From Myoxocephalus aenaeus (taxonomy: Eukaryota > Chordata > Actinopteri > Perciformes > Cottidae), in contig JBAMJR010000084.1 in assembly GCA_038501785.1 (NCBI GenBank), forward strand, positions 1,858,501 through 1,922,500: a stretch of DNA of 64,000 nt, in the 5' to 3' direction. Below the pieces are notes generated by a model. The model did not search any database and was not told the DNA's origin. It was given only the letters and a program-made list of their open reading frames with translations. Each line of letters starts with the position of its first letter. The first letter of the stretch is position 1. The translations under genes were made by a program, and so were the position numbers. This document shows, piece after piece, positions 37,926-51,400 of the stretch.

Positions 37926-39022
37926 AAGGGTTCTTAAACCAAAAAGTAAATAAATCAGGGAGAGTCTTTTCTGTCAAGAGGAAAAAGGAGTTCAGTTACA
38001 AACAGAGGTGAGAAAGAAGGAGAGGGGAAGAAAAACAACACACTCCTGCTGCAGTCCCTCCGAGTATTCCTCCCTCTCCCCTCTCTGCTCGGCCCCAGCA
38101 CAGTGGTGATCCAACACCATGCTTTATAGCCCTCAGGGACCAGGCCTAAATCTGATACTGGGCCTCTTAACACACACATAAAATCAGCACATCCCTCCCC
38201 CGCCCGGTGAAAACGCTCCATATTCTTTCACCTTTACAACAATAGTGACTTCATTCGTGTGCCATTCGGGTGAGTCTGTAACTCAGAGTGTGTGTATCTA
38301 ATGTGAGGAATAATGTAATGAGTCAGATGTAACCAAGATGATGTAAAGTACAGTACTCTGTGAGGAGAGAAGGAGCTGCCCGAGTCCTATCCCACTCTCC
38401 AGTCCAGTGCTTCATCAATTACACCATTTAACAACTCAACATCTGTTTGTAAAATGCTGTTTTATAGTCGTGAAGGTTTTTGTGCAACAGGATGAATAAA
38501 CATATTTTGGTTATGAATGGGTAAAAGGGTTTTCTACATAGTAAAGTGGAATATTTGAACCCTGGAGAGATTCTTCCCTCAGGTGATTTTGACCTTGACA
38601 AGAGTGATAGCCTTCAAATAGATTCGTCATTCCAGAATAATCCCCATGCTTTGGATAAGTGACATACCTTTAAGTAATGACCCGAAGTAACCGGTTTTCC
38701 CTCTCATCTCTGGCTTTGAGTTACTTCTTACGATTGCTCAGTCATTATCACGTGAGGGCGAGCGTGCGTTCTCCAACTTGTTACAACCGTTTGATGTGCT
38801 GCTTCGACGCCACGCTCCAAGGCTCATCCCTCTGGAAGCTCTCTGTTGTGGCTGCTCCCAGAGCAGTGGAGTCATGCAGGAAGAGGAAGAGGTTGTGGAG
38901 AGAGAGGCCGTGAATATGATCCTAATAAGTAACCGCAATGTCATCAACCGTCTCTGCTAACCTACTAACTCCACAACAAATCTTTGCCGCCACAAAGCCC
39001 AGGTCAAAAGGCCAGTGAGACA

Positions 39023-39064
39023 AACAAATCCTTGTCTGGCTTTCTGTTTGGACAAGGATTTGTT
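39023..39064. repeat. Perfect 14-bp inverted repeat with 14-base loop
   Basis: Arms 39023-39036 (AACAAATCCTTGTC) and 39051-39064 are exact reverse complements around a T-rich loop, so a transcript could form a small hairpin. Confidence 0.9.
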
Positions 39065-40301
39065 CCGGAAAAGCCTTCACTCCGTCTTCCTTCCTGAGGT
39101 GTTTATTTGCACTTGGGTTCCCAGCAGCACCTCAGCTGTTTACAGTGTTTGTTTGAATCGTTTCTATTTCATTTTCAAAAAAGAAAACAAATTTAGTTTG
39201 GACAATGCCGGTTTGTTTCTTGACCTATAAATATTTCTAGACGGGCAACCGGATAGACATCCTTCCTGTCATTGGAGGTCAACCAATTAACTGAAGGAAG
39301 CCATTGGTCACTGGTTTCTTATATTTATATGTTTTCTATTAGCTGTTGTTTCATGTCTGACAGCTGTCTGGCAGAAGAAGTGTAAATATCACAGCCACAT
39401 CCACACTATATAATTAAGGTGATTTAGATTTGTTTTTGGCCTTCAGACAATTGAGAAAACTGGTGTGCGATATCCATATCTCCCTCCCTGTATTCATACT
39501 CTTGCATTTCATTCAATTACATCCATAGATTTTTTTAATTTGCAGTTTGTTTTTAACAACACTGTAATACAACTGACAACTTTTTTTATATGAATTATTT
39601 CCGTTTATTCATATCTTTCAAAATGTGAAAAAAAGGGTTTAAAAAAATATCCAAGTTCTCAATGCCCAAGTTGGCACCATTATGTCCGACTGACAAGTGT
39701 TTTTTAATCCAGGCTTTTAAGATGTTTTGCTGATCATTATAGTTCCCTGGATAAGAGCTGCTGTAATTCCCTATAATGAAATTGCAATTAATCAAGTTAG
39801 TCTGAGATGGGGGAGATTACTTCCCGCTAATTAGAGTGAGCCCCTCACGGACTAAAATCTAAAGGGAGCCTCACTGCCGGCTCTAGTGTGTTCTCCTGTT
39901 TAAAACAAACCTATTGCTCCCTTGTTAATCAAAGAGCATTGCACTCCATTCTGAGCCGTGCTCTCATTGAGTTAAACAGTGACTGAAAGCGCCCTTGTCT
40001 TCTGTGTGCACATCCACCACCACCGATCCTGTACACATCATCCCAGGTATTGGATTCAGTCGTGTGCTGCCAGGAGGGGTCCGGATGTTCGGGGTTGGCT
40101 CCACAGAGGTTAATCGGGATCAGAGCTCAGACCCACCGGCCTTGTTCGGAGCCAGCAAAGCATACAGCTCACTGTTTTCACAATACACCCTCGCTGCCAT
40201 TAGTGCTGTGTCACCAGACAAGGCCTTGTGTGTGACAGAGTGCGCGTCTGTCAGGAAAAGAGATACGACTTTCAGGAATCAGGAACCGCCATACATGAAT
40301 T

Positions 40302-40302
<1 letters not shown>

Positions 40303-40394
<92 letters not shown>
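40303..40394. repeat. (CA)n microsatellite, 92 bp
   Basis: A pure CA array continuing into GTATGTATGTACGTACGTGT. Confidence 0.98.
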
Positions 40395-40396
<2 letters not shown>

Positions 40397-42867
40397 ATGT
40401 ATGTACGTACGTGTCAGGGGGATGAGTCTCATTAGCCACCTCCTGACTCAAGTTTTATTTTGAGGAAGTAGGGGCCAGTGGATCCCTTACTCATGCCGGG
40501 AAGTGACTAAACGTAATTAGCATACTCACACTTACACTAAAAGGCTCTAATGTGACTGGTATTGTCCACCAAATTCACTTGCTTCCCCTTTTGTGACTTT
40601 TGACCCTTTGGTTACTTTCAGTTAATATTCTGCGAAGACGCATTCATCTCTTTTAACATGAAACTGCAGGGATTTTTTTCATCTGACACATGAAAAACGG
40701 TCACAAATGACACAACCAAGGTAGTCATTTATTCAATATATCTGCTTTATTCAATGAGCAGGACTTCTTTATGGCAATATTGGATTAACTTGACACAGGA
40801 AAACAGACACTCTTGTCTGGATATTTTATATGTACAATATATGTACGATTACATGCAACATAAAAGGTTTGTATTGCTTTGATAAAACAAAAAATACATG
40901 AAGTGACAGAAGACTTTACCAAATTGGTGACCCTACAGAGCAGGCCAGCCCATTGATCCAGCCTGACCTGTCAATTGTTGTGAGGTTCCAGGTTGATCTT
41001 CATAAATCTGAATTTAAAGCTGTTCTACACTCATATCTGAGCTTTATTTTGCTTCTAATTCAATAATGTTCCCCATTCAAATTGGTCAATTTGCAAACCA
41101 TGTGGATGCTTTTATTTTGAAGCAGCTACTTTTAATTTCTGTCCATCAGTTTTTTATAACGCAGGGAGGAATAGTAAAATAAGAAACAACCATAATCAGG
41201 AGTTTAGATGAAAAGCTGCAGGCGACAGGCTCACTGCATTCTGTGTAAACCAGTGCACCTCCAACATGTGACTCAAGTAAACCATGTTGTAATGAAGACC
41301 CTCCATTACCCTTCACTCCAATGATTGGAGTATAAACTGCTTCTTGGTGCAGTCAAATAAGATGCAACGTGTTCAAGTAATTTACCTCTGTTGTGTCTCC
41401 TCTCCAGGGTGTTCCATCTAAAAGAGTCCCTAGGGTGCCTGAGCACCCATGTATGGTTCCGGGAGATACCACGTGATAATTAGTAGAGGGGGGTTTGTTG
41501 ATTTGATGTGAAGTTGATTTCCGTCTGTCGGGCTTTATATGATCTCTATGATGACATGTGGCACTGTCCTGTTTGTCTTAATGTTGGTGAAATAAACACC
41601 TGGTTGGCCACCATGTACATTTCTGTGTCAAGCTTCCTGCTTGCGAAATGTCGTGCTGTTGGATGGAAAATCACTCATCCTGTGCGTGCATCACAAAATT
41701 GCTCATGGCATTGCACACTGTGGGTGTCCCAATCCAATGAAGAAAAAAAAAGGCTATTATTACCTGTTGCCAGAGATTTGCTCCTTTGAACTACTCACAT
41801 TTGAAGTTGTGTCCTCTAGTCTAGTTTAGGGAGGTGTCTTTCATGTTGTTATCTCGTCTTGACAAAACATAACTCAAGTCATATTTTTAGACAAAATATA
41901 CTGCAGTAAAAAACATCAAAAGAAAGATCAATTGGGACTTTTTATACTTTTTTCAGCATTAGCTCTCGGCTAACATTTAGGGCCAAGTTTTGCAGAAAAG
42001 CATCGGCGATCTCAGCTAAAGCACGATGAGGTGGGTCTGATCGAGCAGAGGATCACAGTGAAACACATCGGCCTCGCACTGCTGGCTCTGTCTGAGTCAT
42101 GTTGCCCGGGGGCGGCATGATAATGTGACCTCAAGTGGCGTGATGTGTGACACTGAGCTATTCCTCTCGATTATAAACCACAATCTGCAAAGAGGAGTGG
42201 CATTCAGCCATCATTGCCCAACTTGGGTGGCTTCCCCTCCCTTCTCATTGCATGTGCGCACCCGGGAGAAAATTGCACAACATCAGCTTTTTTTTCTTCC
42301 ACTCTAAGCGATGAATGCTCAGTTATAAGTGTGGACGTTAACATTTTCCTCTTACTCTTTTCAATGCATTTACTCACAAACTGTTTTTTTTTCTTCTCTA
42401 TTTACTGAACCCCAAATAGACTCAGTTGGGGGCAAAGAGGTGTAACACATGGCACTGTGCCTGTGTTTTTCCAGCATGTCCTGTAGTAACCGTCTCTCAC
42501 TCTCTCTGGCACACAGTGGTCACAGTGTGCCATGGTGGTGCGGTTGTTAAAAATAGGAAGAGTTAGTGCAGCAAAGCACTTGTAAAAGATTTACCTTCAG
42601 ACATTTCCTGCTTCTAGATCAACAGTCAGCTAAATGAGGACTGTCCTGACTGCTTCCTTTGACGGGACGGGAGGGGGGAGGGGAGTGACGGAGGAGATCG
42701 TGTGAGATGGAGAGGGAGGGAAACAGAGAGCAAGAGCGAGGGGCAGGGGGTTGCGTTTGATGAAAGCCTGCCTCTCTGTTTACTACAAGCTAAAAATACT
42801 ATCCATCCTGGTTTGCTGCTGGCATGAGGAGGAGGGGTGGTGGGAGTAGGGGGGACTGTGTACATAT

Positions 42868-43091
42868 TAGGGCTGTCAAAATTGCAAAAAAATGACGTTT
42901 GAATATTCTCTTTAAAAAAACACATATATTCGAACATATTCGAATATATGTGTAAATACAAAATTCTTCAGTTTAGGTGTTCACTCTCTCTCCCCCTTAT
43001 ATCTTCGAATATTAATTTTCACATTCGAAATTCTGTTTTTAACAACTATTCGAATATATATTCGAATTTCGATTATTCGTTGACAGCCCTA
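42868..43091. mobile_element. hAT-type MITE with exact 8-bp target site duplication
   Basis: The unit starts TAGGGCTGTCAA and ends TTGACAGCCCTA, and is flanked on both sides by GTACATAT (42860-42867 and 43092-43099). An 8-bp duplication and short TIRs of this kind are diagnostic of hAT elements. The 224-bp interior is AT-rich and full of TTCGAATAT-type words, with no coding capacity, so it is a non-autonomous copy. The open frame that crosses its right end is spurious. Confidence 0.9.
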
Positions 43092-43560
43092 GTACATATG
43101 TGTGTGTCTGTCGCCTCAAACCCAACAGCTGGAGGCTTGAAGGCTGAGGGAGGGTTCCACATCGTTGCGGGGGTAACAACAGGTGGACGAGAAGGCGTGC
43201 GGTTCAGTGTTTGTACTGTACATGTGTCTGTGTGTGTGTGTGCTGGCTTAGGGGTGTGTGTGTGTGAGTGGGCTTGTGGGCAGGCGTGTGCAGAAATCTC
43301 TGCTTACAAGTTCATACATGTACACAAGCTTTACACACCAGTCCCCTTTGCGAAAGAAAAAAAAGCCCAGTGTCACATAGAGCCTGTGTCTCTGCCTGAA
43401 TTGTCTTATTCATGCTCTGCAATCTATTTAAATCCCAACTGAAGCAGAGCTATGAATCAAAATTAATGACTGTGTGTTGTTGATGCCGATGTAAAGCTCT
43501 GGTATGAGCACTCTATCGGCCATTCACGGCAGCCGCTCGCTACGCCTCTATTTTCGACGC

Positions 43561-43561
<1 letters not shown>

Positions 43562-43636
<75 letters not shown>
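43562..43636. repeat. (TG)n microsatellite, 75 bp
   Basis: A pure TG array, 125 bases left of a CT array. Confidence 0.98.
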
Positions 43637-43638
<2 letters not shown>

Positions 43639-43756
43639 GGGGGCTAACGTGCGTGTCTTTCCCCACTACTCGCTTTTACCCTGATGACAAGAGGCAATTG
43701 GCCTTCTCGAATGACAGTGACTAGGTACTGTGAGGGCAATTGTACCCAGGCAGCTG

Positions 43757-43760
<4 letters not shown>

Positions 43761-43806
<46 letters not shown>

Positions 43807-43810
43807 GCGC
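43761..43810. repeat. (TC)n microsatellite ending in CGCGCGC
   Basis: A pure TC array to 43804 followed by a short CG run. Confidence 0.97.
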
Positions 43811-45161
43811 AGGCCCCCCTCCATTAAGCTAAAATGCAAGTAGTTACTGATTCCGTGATTAAATTCCTTCCTCCGTGTGCAGGGGTGATCAGATAAGAGT
43901 TTACCGCGTACGGAATGCGAGGGCTTAAAAACAAGGTAAAGCTGGCGGCCAGCACACTTCCCCGGGTCATTATTGGCATACCTGAGATGCTGAAAACACA
44001 CCGGATGGCTCCACTGAAGCAGGAAATACAATGTGGCCGGCATCTAGCGAGCGTCGGCGAATGAGTCGCAACATGAACAACACTTTCTTATTGTTTGAAT
44101 GGTAATTTATGGTTGGTAAGTTTCCGCCCCACCACCTATTGTGATCACATGTTCCCGGTTGATGCTTTTTTAATTTAATTTTTTTTAACCTTTAGTAAGC
44201 ACAATGGAGCCGTTTATCTATATTACAGATTGTTGAAACACGTCAAGGCATGCTGTAATGTGCTAATGGAGGGAAAGGGAAGAAAAATACTAGTAGCAAG
44301 TGTTTTAGCAGTACCTCCAATGTCCATGATGGACGCCTCAGGTCTAAGTGCAAACAGGACCCACCACTAGTTAATGCACCATGGCCTTTCATGTTGCAGA
44401 CTTAGGAAAATGTGAAGGAATACAAGCTGAAAAATAGTGCAAAGTTATAGGTTCATTGTCATTATGAAACCAAGTGACATTTTTCTTTTTTTTCCAATCA
44501 TAAATCAATCCTTATTTTAACCCATTCCAGTACACCAGCCCACACTCCAATAGAGTAGCAGCTTCAAGGCAGAGGTAGCGAACAGAGGCTAGTAGGCAGG
44601 CTGCAGTGACCGGCCAAATGAGTGGAATAGTTTCATCTAGCCTTATCAGTTTTAAGTCTTGTTTTGTCTGCCGAGCCTGGCAGGCCCAGTGTTGGCCTAC
44701 AGGGAAGAATGTTGGGTCATCAAGCAGCGCTGATGGGGCCCTGATGAAATTTGGCTCTGGAATAACAGCAGACATCCCTGTCCACTCACTGTAAATGGGA
44801 AACAGTCAGTCCAGCTCTCATTCCAGCGGCGTTTGGTAATGCCACAAGGAAGCTGTTTCATTCAGATTTTCTAACATGTTGCTCTTTATAATTCATCATT
44901 AAATGAGCCCATTCCTGAGAGCTCCCGAGACCCGCTGACCCTCTCCGCAGTTTCCCCCGGACGGTCTGACCCAATCGCGTGCCTCTAAACACTGTCACCG
45001 GCCAACCAGACGTCTCCGCTCTGCGTAATCATCCTCTTCGGCTTCCCACCGACATTTGCAGACGCCATCAAAACATCACTCCTCAAAAAGCCCAAACAAA
45101 ACGTCCGTACCGAGCGAGGCTCCCAACCGACACTTCTCATGTCCACATCTTTGATGGGGAA

Positions 45162-45183
45162 GGGGGGGGGGGGGGGGGGGGGG
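45162..45183 (+). repeat. Poly(G) run, 22 bases
   Basis: An uninterrupted G homopolymer in the intron. Homopolymer length may be a sequencing estimate. Confidence 0.9.
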
Positions 45184-46336
45184 AACGCGGCACCATAACA
45201 AAAACAAGAGGCCGAGTGGGACGGAAGGGGGGAAAGATGCTATATTTGGAAACAGACGAGTGGGCGACAAGATGTCTCCTCTTGTTCTTGTTCTGTCTCT
45301 CGCTGCTTTACTGGGCCGTCTCCTGCTTCTCTGTCGGCCCTGCGTGTGTGTGTGTGTGTGAGGCCAGCTGTGGCCGTACAGTATAATAAGCTCTCTATCT
45401 GAATTAAGGGCTTTAATGCTGGTTAAAAGGGGCAAGGGGGTTGGTCAGGGTCACACTGCCGACTCCTGCGCCCGTGGATCAGCTGGCACAGCGTCGGGGG
45501 GCCGTGGCACCAGGCACAGGGCCACTGTCTGGGCAGGGCAGACAGCTGGCGCGTGTGTGTCTCTGTCTGAGACACACACACACACATCATCTGTAACTCC
45601 CTCCACTGTACCGAGACCACTCTTGTTTACATGGCGTGTGTTGCATCGTGTCTCCCTCATGTCTAAACCGGTGTACAGTTTGGATGGAGTAACACCTGAG
45701 GGGATGCTCGCTGTACACACTGTCTTTTACGACGTAGAGCGCACACATGCCATCGTTTGTCATTGCAGTTAAAATATTTCTTTTTTGTAAAAGCATTGAT
45801 TGCTAAGACACAATTAAATAATACATTACAAATATAGTTATTTGATTGAGAACAAATTGATCATCATCATTAGCAAACAGTCACTTTTAGCTTTTTTTTT
45901 TATACAATTGTAAATTGAAAATATGTTTTGACTCTTAGGCACACCTAAACCTCCTTTAAGTCTAAATAGGAAAATAAATACCCCAAAATAATGAGATTCA
46001 TCTTTAATTAAAAAATGGCGATTGGCTGCAACGCTACTATGCGTATTAATACAATATGTAGGTGTCCTGGTCCCTCAGCAAACTGCACCGTCGTTGTTGA
46101 GGAGAAAGTCATTTTCCGTGCATCAGCCATGATGCCATTAGTATCCATTTCAATAGTGGCCCTGAACCTAGACCAACGTGCTGGCACGCCCCTTGTCATT
46201 TATAATATCAGGCTGACTGGCCTATTGATGACCAGAACAAAGCCACAGTGTGGCCGACCTACAGCAGTGGCCGTAGTAACATGGCACCTCCCCGGTGACC
46301 GACGATGCCACGCTGGCTGCCACCACAGCCTGGCAC

Positions 46337-46408
46337 TGGGGGGGGGGGGTTTGGGGGGCATTTGGTGGTTGTGGCAGCTGGCGGTGAGAAAAGGGGGGGG
46401 GGGGGTCC
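46337..46408 (+). repeat. G-run cluster with G-quadruplex potential
   Basis: Two long G runs (around 46340 and 46396) with a GGGGGG and several GG groups between them on the + (sense) strand. Confidence 0.75.
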
Positions 46409-47940
46409 TATTTTATAAAGACTCCCCTGTGTGAACCCCGTGCGAGGCCACACCCTGGACGCAAACTCAATATCTCTTGCCGAGGTGCACGTACACATGC
46501 TCACACACACATACGCTGTACTACACACAAAAGTGCAGTAGTGTGGACAAGACGACTGACAGATTGCCTTTAAACACAAAAACCCTCCTCTGGTGCTCCA
46601 TGTGTCACTCTCCTGGTGCATATCAGTATTTGTGTGTGTGTGTGTGTGTGTTTTTTTTTTTTCCTTCTTTCTTTTCAATGGATGAGTTTGAGAGATTCAA
46701 ATGTTTTGTCCTGTTTAGTCATTGCCGCCACCATTGACGTCGCTGTCCAGTTGATTAGCTGTGAGCAGACAGGGGAATGTAATCAGACTGATTGAGTCAT
46801 GTGACGGCCATTCATCCTCCCACATTAGAGCCCAGATGAAGAAATATTACTGTTTGGCTTCATTGAATTTGTTGAAATAGTTCCTCGGAGACGAGAGGCC
46901 TTAAATAACTAGCGATCTATTTACGTATGCGTGTGTGTGTGCGTGTCTTTTTGTGACGTTTACCGTTCTTCTTTCTACTTTTTGTTTTTATGTGAACATA
47001 AATAAGCGTGGTTAAGTGTCTGTCCTCACGAGGGCCACCGCAGATCATCATGTCCAGCTGTCTCTGAGGACAAATGCTCCATCAGGCAACTGCTTCTTCC
47101 CTCCACCCTCCCTGCTCCCTCCCTCCCTCTCCAAAACTCTGACCCTTCTTAAGTTAACATTTGGCAAAATTCTGAAGGAGAATTGAATGCATTAAATAAC
47201 GGGACGCAGTCACACGTCAGTAAAAGTATTACTCTTTGATCTATGTGACATTGATATCTATCGCTTTTCAACAAATGCAATAAGGGTTTCTGTTTCGGTC
47301 CATATAAAACGCTCATGTTTGATATTTACACTTCATATTTTCATCGTGTTTTAAATTGAACTGCCAAAATATTTGCAAAAAAAATAAAAAGTGTTCTCCC
47401 ATTCACGGGGGGAGTGGAACCTAAAAGCGTTCCCTCACTCCCGTCGTCGCCTGAGCCGACAGCGGCCTCATCTCCAGGCAGCCTGCTCATAATTCATCTC
47501 TTTTGGCTTGTTTATGCTGCACATTTATTTTGTTTGCGGTGACATCTCTCAACGTGAGAGAACGCTAATGCGCCTCCAACACAACATTCAAAGCGCCTCC
47601 AACGGTCTCTCTGGCTGTTTCGATTTATGGCTTTTTTTTTTTTTTTTTTTTAAACCTCCATACAACATGAAAGACCATCAGTGTTTCCCAAAAACGTACG
47701 TATGCGCATGGACACACACACGGGCATGCGTTACCACATGGGGGATGCACACTCTCTCTCTCAGCCATCAAAATTAAACACCCACAGTGTTGCGGGGAGA
47801 ACAACGGAGAGATAAAAAAGAGAAGCGTAGGGAGGAGGGCAGGAGTGGACGCGGGGGATTGTACGTCCCCGTGAAAGTAGCCTTCGGAAACAAAAGCAGC
47901 TTTGAGTGCGCGCCCCACTCAGGAGAGAGATTAGCCGGCG

Positions 47941-48440
47941 CGCACACACACACACACACACACACCCTCAACACAGCACCACCATCACCGCCACCGCTCC
48001 TGCAGAAAAAGGGCTTTGGCTGCAGTTGAGCGGCGCGTGGCGCAGGCCTCTTGATACTTATCATGTGCGTCAGGTGCTCCCGCTCGGTTTCCTGTTCTTT
48101 AAAACATAACCACCGTTTCCCTCTTTCACTCCCTCCTCCTCCTCCTCCTCCTCCTCCTCCTCCTCCTCTCGGTCCAGAACCAATCCGTCCGCACCGCCGC
48201 CATCCAGCCGTGCACCTTTTCATTTCTTCTTACTCTCTTCCCCCCTCCCCTCTCCCCTCTCTCTCTCTCTTTCTCTGTCAATCTCTTTCTCCTGCTTTTA
48301 CAAATACAAAGAACATATTGTATCTGCCAGCGTTAAAGTGAATCCATTCTCCTTGGCAGCGGCCCGGGCCCGTGGTGAATCCGAGCCGGCCTAGCTCTGT
48401 TTTCCAGCTGGCAGCGCGGCCGCTGGTGGAGCTCGCCGGG
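47941..48440. other. GC/CpG-rich patch inside the last kcnq1 intron, with a (CCT)n array
   Basis: The patch contains GGCGCGC, GCGGCGCGTGGCG, a (CCT)12 array at about 48132-48168, and near 48361-48440 the words GGCCCGGGCCCG, GCGCGGCCGC and CGCCGGGCCGG. CpG density is clearly higher than in the surrounding intron. It could be an intronic promoter or enhancer, but no transcript start, TATA box or open frame supports that. Confidence 0.35.
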
Positions 48441-51400
48441 CCGGTGAATTTGAGTCCAGCTGACACGTTGGTTTAGGACTCATTCACGCAGTCTGTCGCT
48501 CTCGCTCTCGCTCTTTCTCGCTCTCACTCCACTTGCGAGGCATGACCCCAGCTCACCTCGTATGAACGCACACTTTTGAGGATGCCGGTTTACGGGCTTT
48601 GTCCGCGCAAACACAACACGTATTTGGATTTCTGTAAGAGGTGGGACTGGAGAAAAAGAAATATGCAAGGGTAGTAATAATTTCTCCCTCGGGAAGGTTT
48701 TGCAAAGGGGTCACATGCATATACCAGACTGACGTTTTTTACACATTCATAGCATTAGCTGGTGGTTTTCAGCCGCTCTTATGGAAACCAGAGTGTTTAG
48801 CCCTTTAGAAACCAAAGAGGAAGAACATGTTCAGGTCATGGGGGTGCTCCTATTTAAGTTGTCTTGGAAAAAGTTAAGGAATTTGACATCAGGGCCACAG
48901 CAGGAGGGCCTGAACTCAAACACACAAAGCCATGCAGACACACACAAACTGTGACTCACACAAACTGCGGAGTAACAATTCTTGTCATCTCCTTTTAAAT
49001 GCATGCCATCTCGCATTAAACACACACACACACACACACACACAACCCGAAACACATTACCCCCACACTCTTTCAAGAAAGCCGCACTCAGTAACATAAA
49101 CACATCAATAATGAGATGCTATCACATTTCCTAATCATAGTTCAGGCCCAGAAACTGAACACAAACTCCTCCCCTCTCCTCAAGAGCCCAGAAGAGGAGC
49201 AAAGGCAGCAAAAAAAAGAACTTTTAATAAAAGTCACCAGAGCCTTTTGGAGTTGGTCTTGAATGTCTTCCTCTCCTTTCTCTCCTCCATCCATCTCCTC
49301 TTCTGGCCCACACATGCTTGTCATAAAACCATCTCACACCTCCCTACTCCTGTTTGTGTTTCTCTTTCTCCGTAGAATGTCTGTCTTAAGGCCGTGTGTG
49401 CGTCCGCATCCCCACCTCTTCTGAACATGACAATGCTGGTCTGTCGGTTAACGTTCCCTTCAAACTGACGAGACCGCAGGCCCCAGAGTCACAGATGTCG
49501 GTCATTACCAAGATCGTTTTTTTTTTCTTCCAAAAAAGCTCCATGAAAACTCTCTGAAATTAGAAAGTAATAACCCTCGTAGCATTTCTGGGGTAAATTG
49601 TGAATCGTCGTAATTGATATGCTGGCATATTCTTGCAGGAGAATAAGAAAGTGTAGCCATCCTAAATCAAGCAAATTACTGATACGAGACCTTCGTTTGT
49701 CAAACATGCACTGGGCATCGACTGAGCTCAGCGCGACGTGACTCGTCATCGCGCGACTGCATCGCCGCTCCTTTTCCTTGAATGTATCATATAACTGCTG
49801 ACAGTTTGAGAGAAATTAAATACCTTTTTTTCGAGAACAGCTGCCATGTTCGCTGCCATGTTTTCTCAATTGAAAAGTCAGAAGCGAAGACGAGCGGAGT
49901 GATGGATTCCTCCAATTAGGAGCGGGAATGCGTGTCAGCGATCTACCTCGCACGATGCCCGCCCCAAAACGAATTCCTTGTCCAGCTGGCTTCGACAAGC
50001 TAAAAGCATTTTTAGCTTAATTTCCACTTCACCCCCTTGGAGTGAAGTGGAGGTGCTGTGCTCTGCGAGTGCACTGCTCTTTTTCTGAAAACACACCCGG
50101 GTGCAGCTGCACTGAATGTATTAGTGTTGATGAGTTATAGCTTGTTTCCTGCGATCACTCAATGTAGTGTTTAAAAAATAAAAATAAACTTGATCAGCCC
50201 ATCAATGGCCTGCTAACTTTCAGTCAGTGTTACACCCACCCCAAAATAAACTGGAAACAAAAGCCAGCAGTGTCCTTTTTTTTTTCTCTCTCCCTGACTT
50301 AAAAATTTCGAATTTATTTTCCTTTTGTTCTGGCTCTTTTTTTTTTTATTATTATTATTATTGAATTCCCCTTTTCCTTTTACTCTCTCTTTCTGGCCTC
50401 TCCCTTCTTCCCCTCCCTCCCCCTCTTCCCTGATCTCCATTCTCCATTCATGCAGCGCTGTCACTGCCACGATAATGATGACCTCTGTGTAATACTAGCT
50501 TGTTATTGGCCCACCAGCGAGGCCAGTGTGTACACCCTCTGTTGCTTTTTCTGCATTGACCATTGTGTTTCGGAGCGACATGCTGGATCGCATATGTGTG
50601 TGTGTGTGTGCGTGTGTGTGTTTGTGTGTGCGAGTGAGTGTAGGTGAAACCCAAAGAGCAGACAGCCAGTCCGGGTGCGCTGAGAAATTCACCTGATCTG
50701 ACCTTAAGCTGCTTCTGTTGCTTATGAATTATTATTTTATGGCAACAGGGGTGGGACATAACTGGAAGCGACCGCTCTCTCTCTCTTTGTTTTACTGGAT
50801 GTTCACACACAAATGCTTTGTTTTGTGGTCATTATTTTCACACAATGTCACATTTTGGTTTTGAGTGGCGTCGTCCTGTTGCCAGCTGCTGTAACACAAC
50901 AGTACCTTTAACCTGCAGGCTGCTCCAGACAGCAGCTGACAAACAGGAAATGAGAGCGGCCAACATCTGAGTTTGAATGGGATGCCTTTTATTTATTTAG
51001 AGCACCATTAACACATTGGTTTGGTTTTGGTGCAGCAGAACAAGCTTTAAACATTGACGTATTATCACCTTAAAAAGTTGACATGGTAAATGTGCAACTT
51101 CTTTCGGAGTCATGGCTCTGGCCAGGCACCAGTTTGGTTTCCACTTTTTGGGAAGGGCAATGTAAAGGGATAACAAAGTGGGATATCTGTTCACGGTAAA
51201 GATTAGGATTTATGTTATTTAAGGTGCAGAGGTGTCCGAATTTTTGAATATCTGTGATGGTTAAATTGACTGGAATGTTTTGTTATATCCACCCATACTC
51301 TATGCGTTATAGCCTTTAATTATCTAAGTATTTCTTTTTTAAATTATTTATATGCTTTAGGGCATACGTTTCCTTTTGTCTTCTTTTGTAGATTTTATTT

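Noticed and set aside
42948..43442. 164-codon + strand frame
   Set aside because: It starts inside the hAT MITE and ends in TG-rich sequence; there is no domain.
47774..48223. 149-codon minus-strand frame with poly-Gly
   Set aside because: Poly-Gly comes from the (CCT)n array and Cys-Val from a CA array; there is no homology signal.
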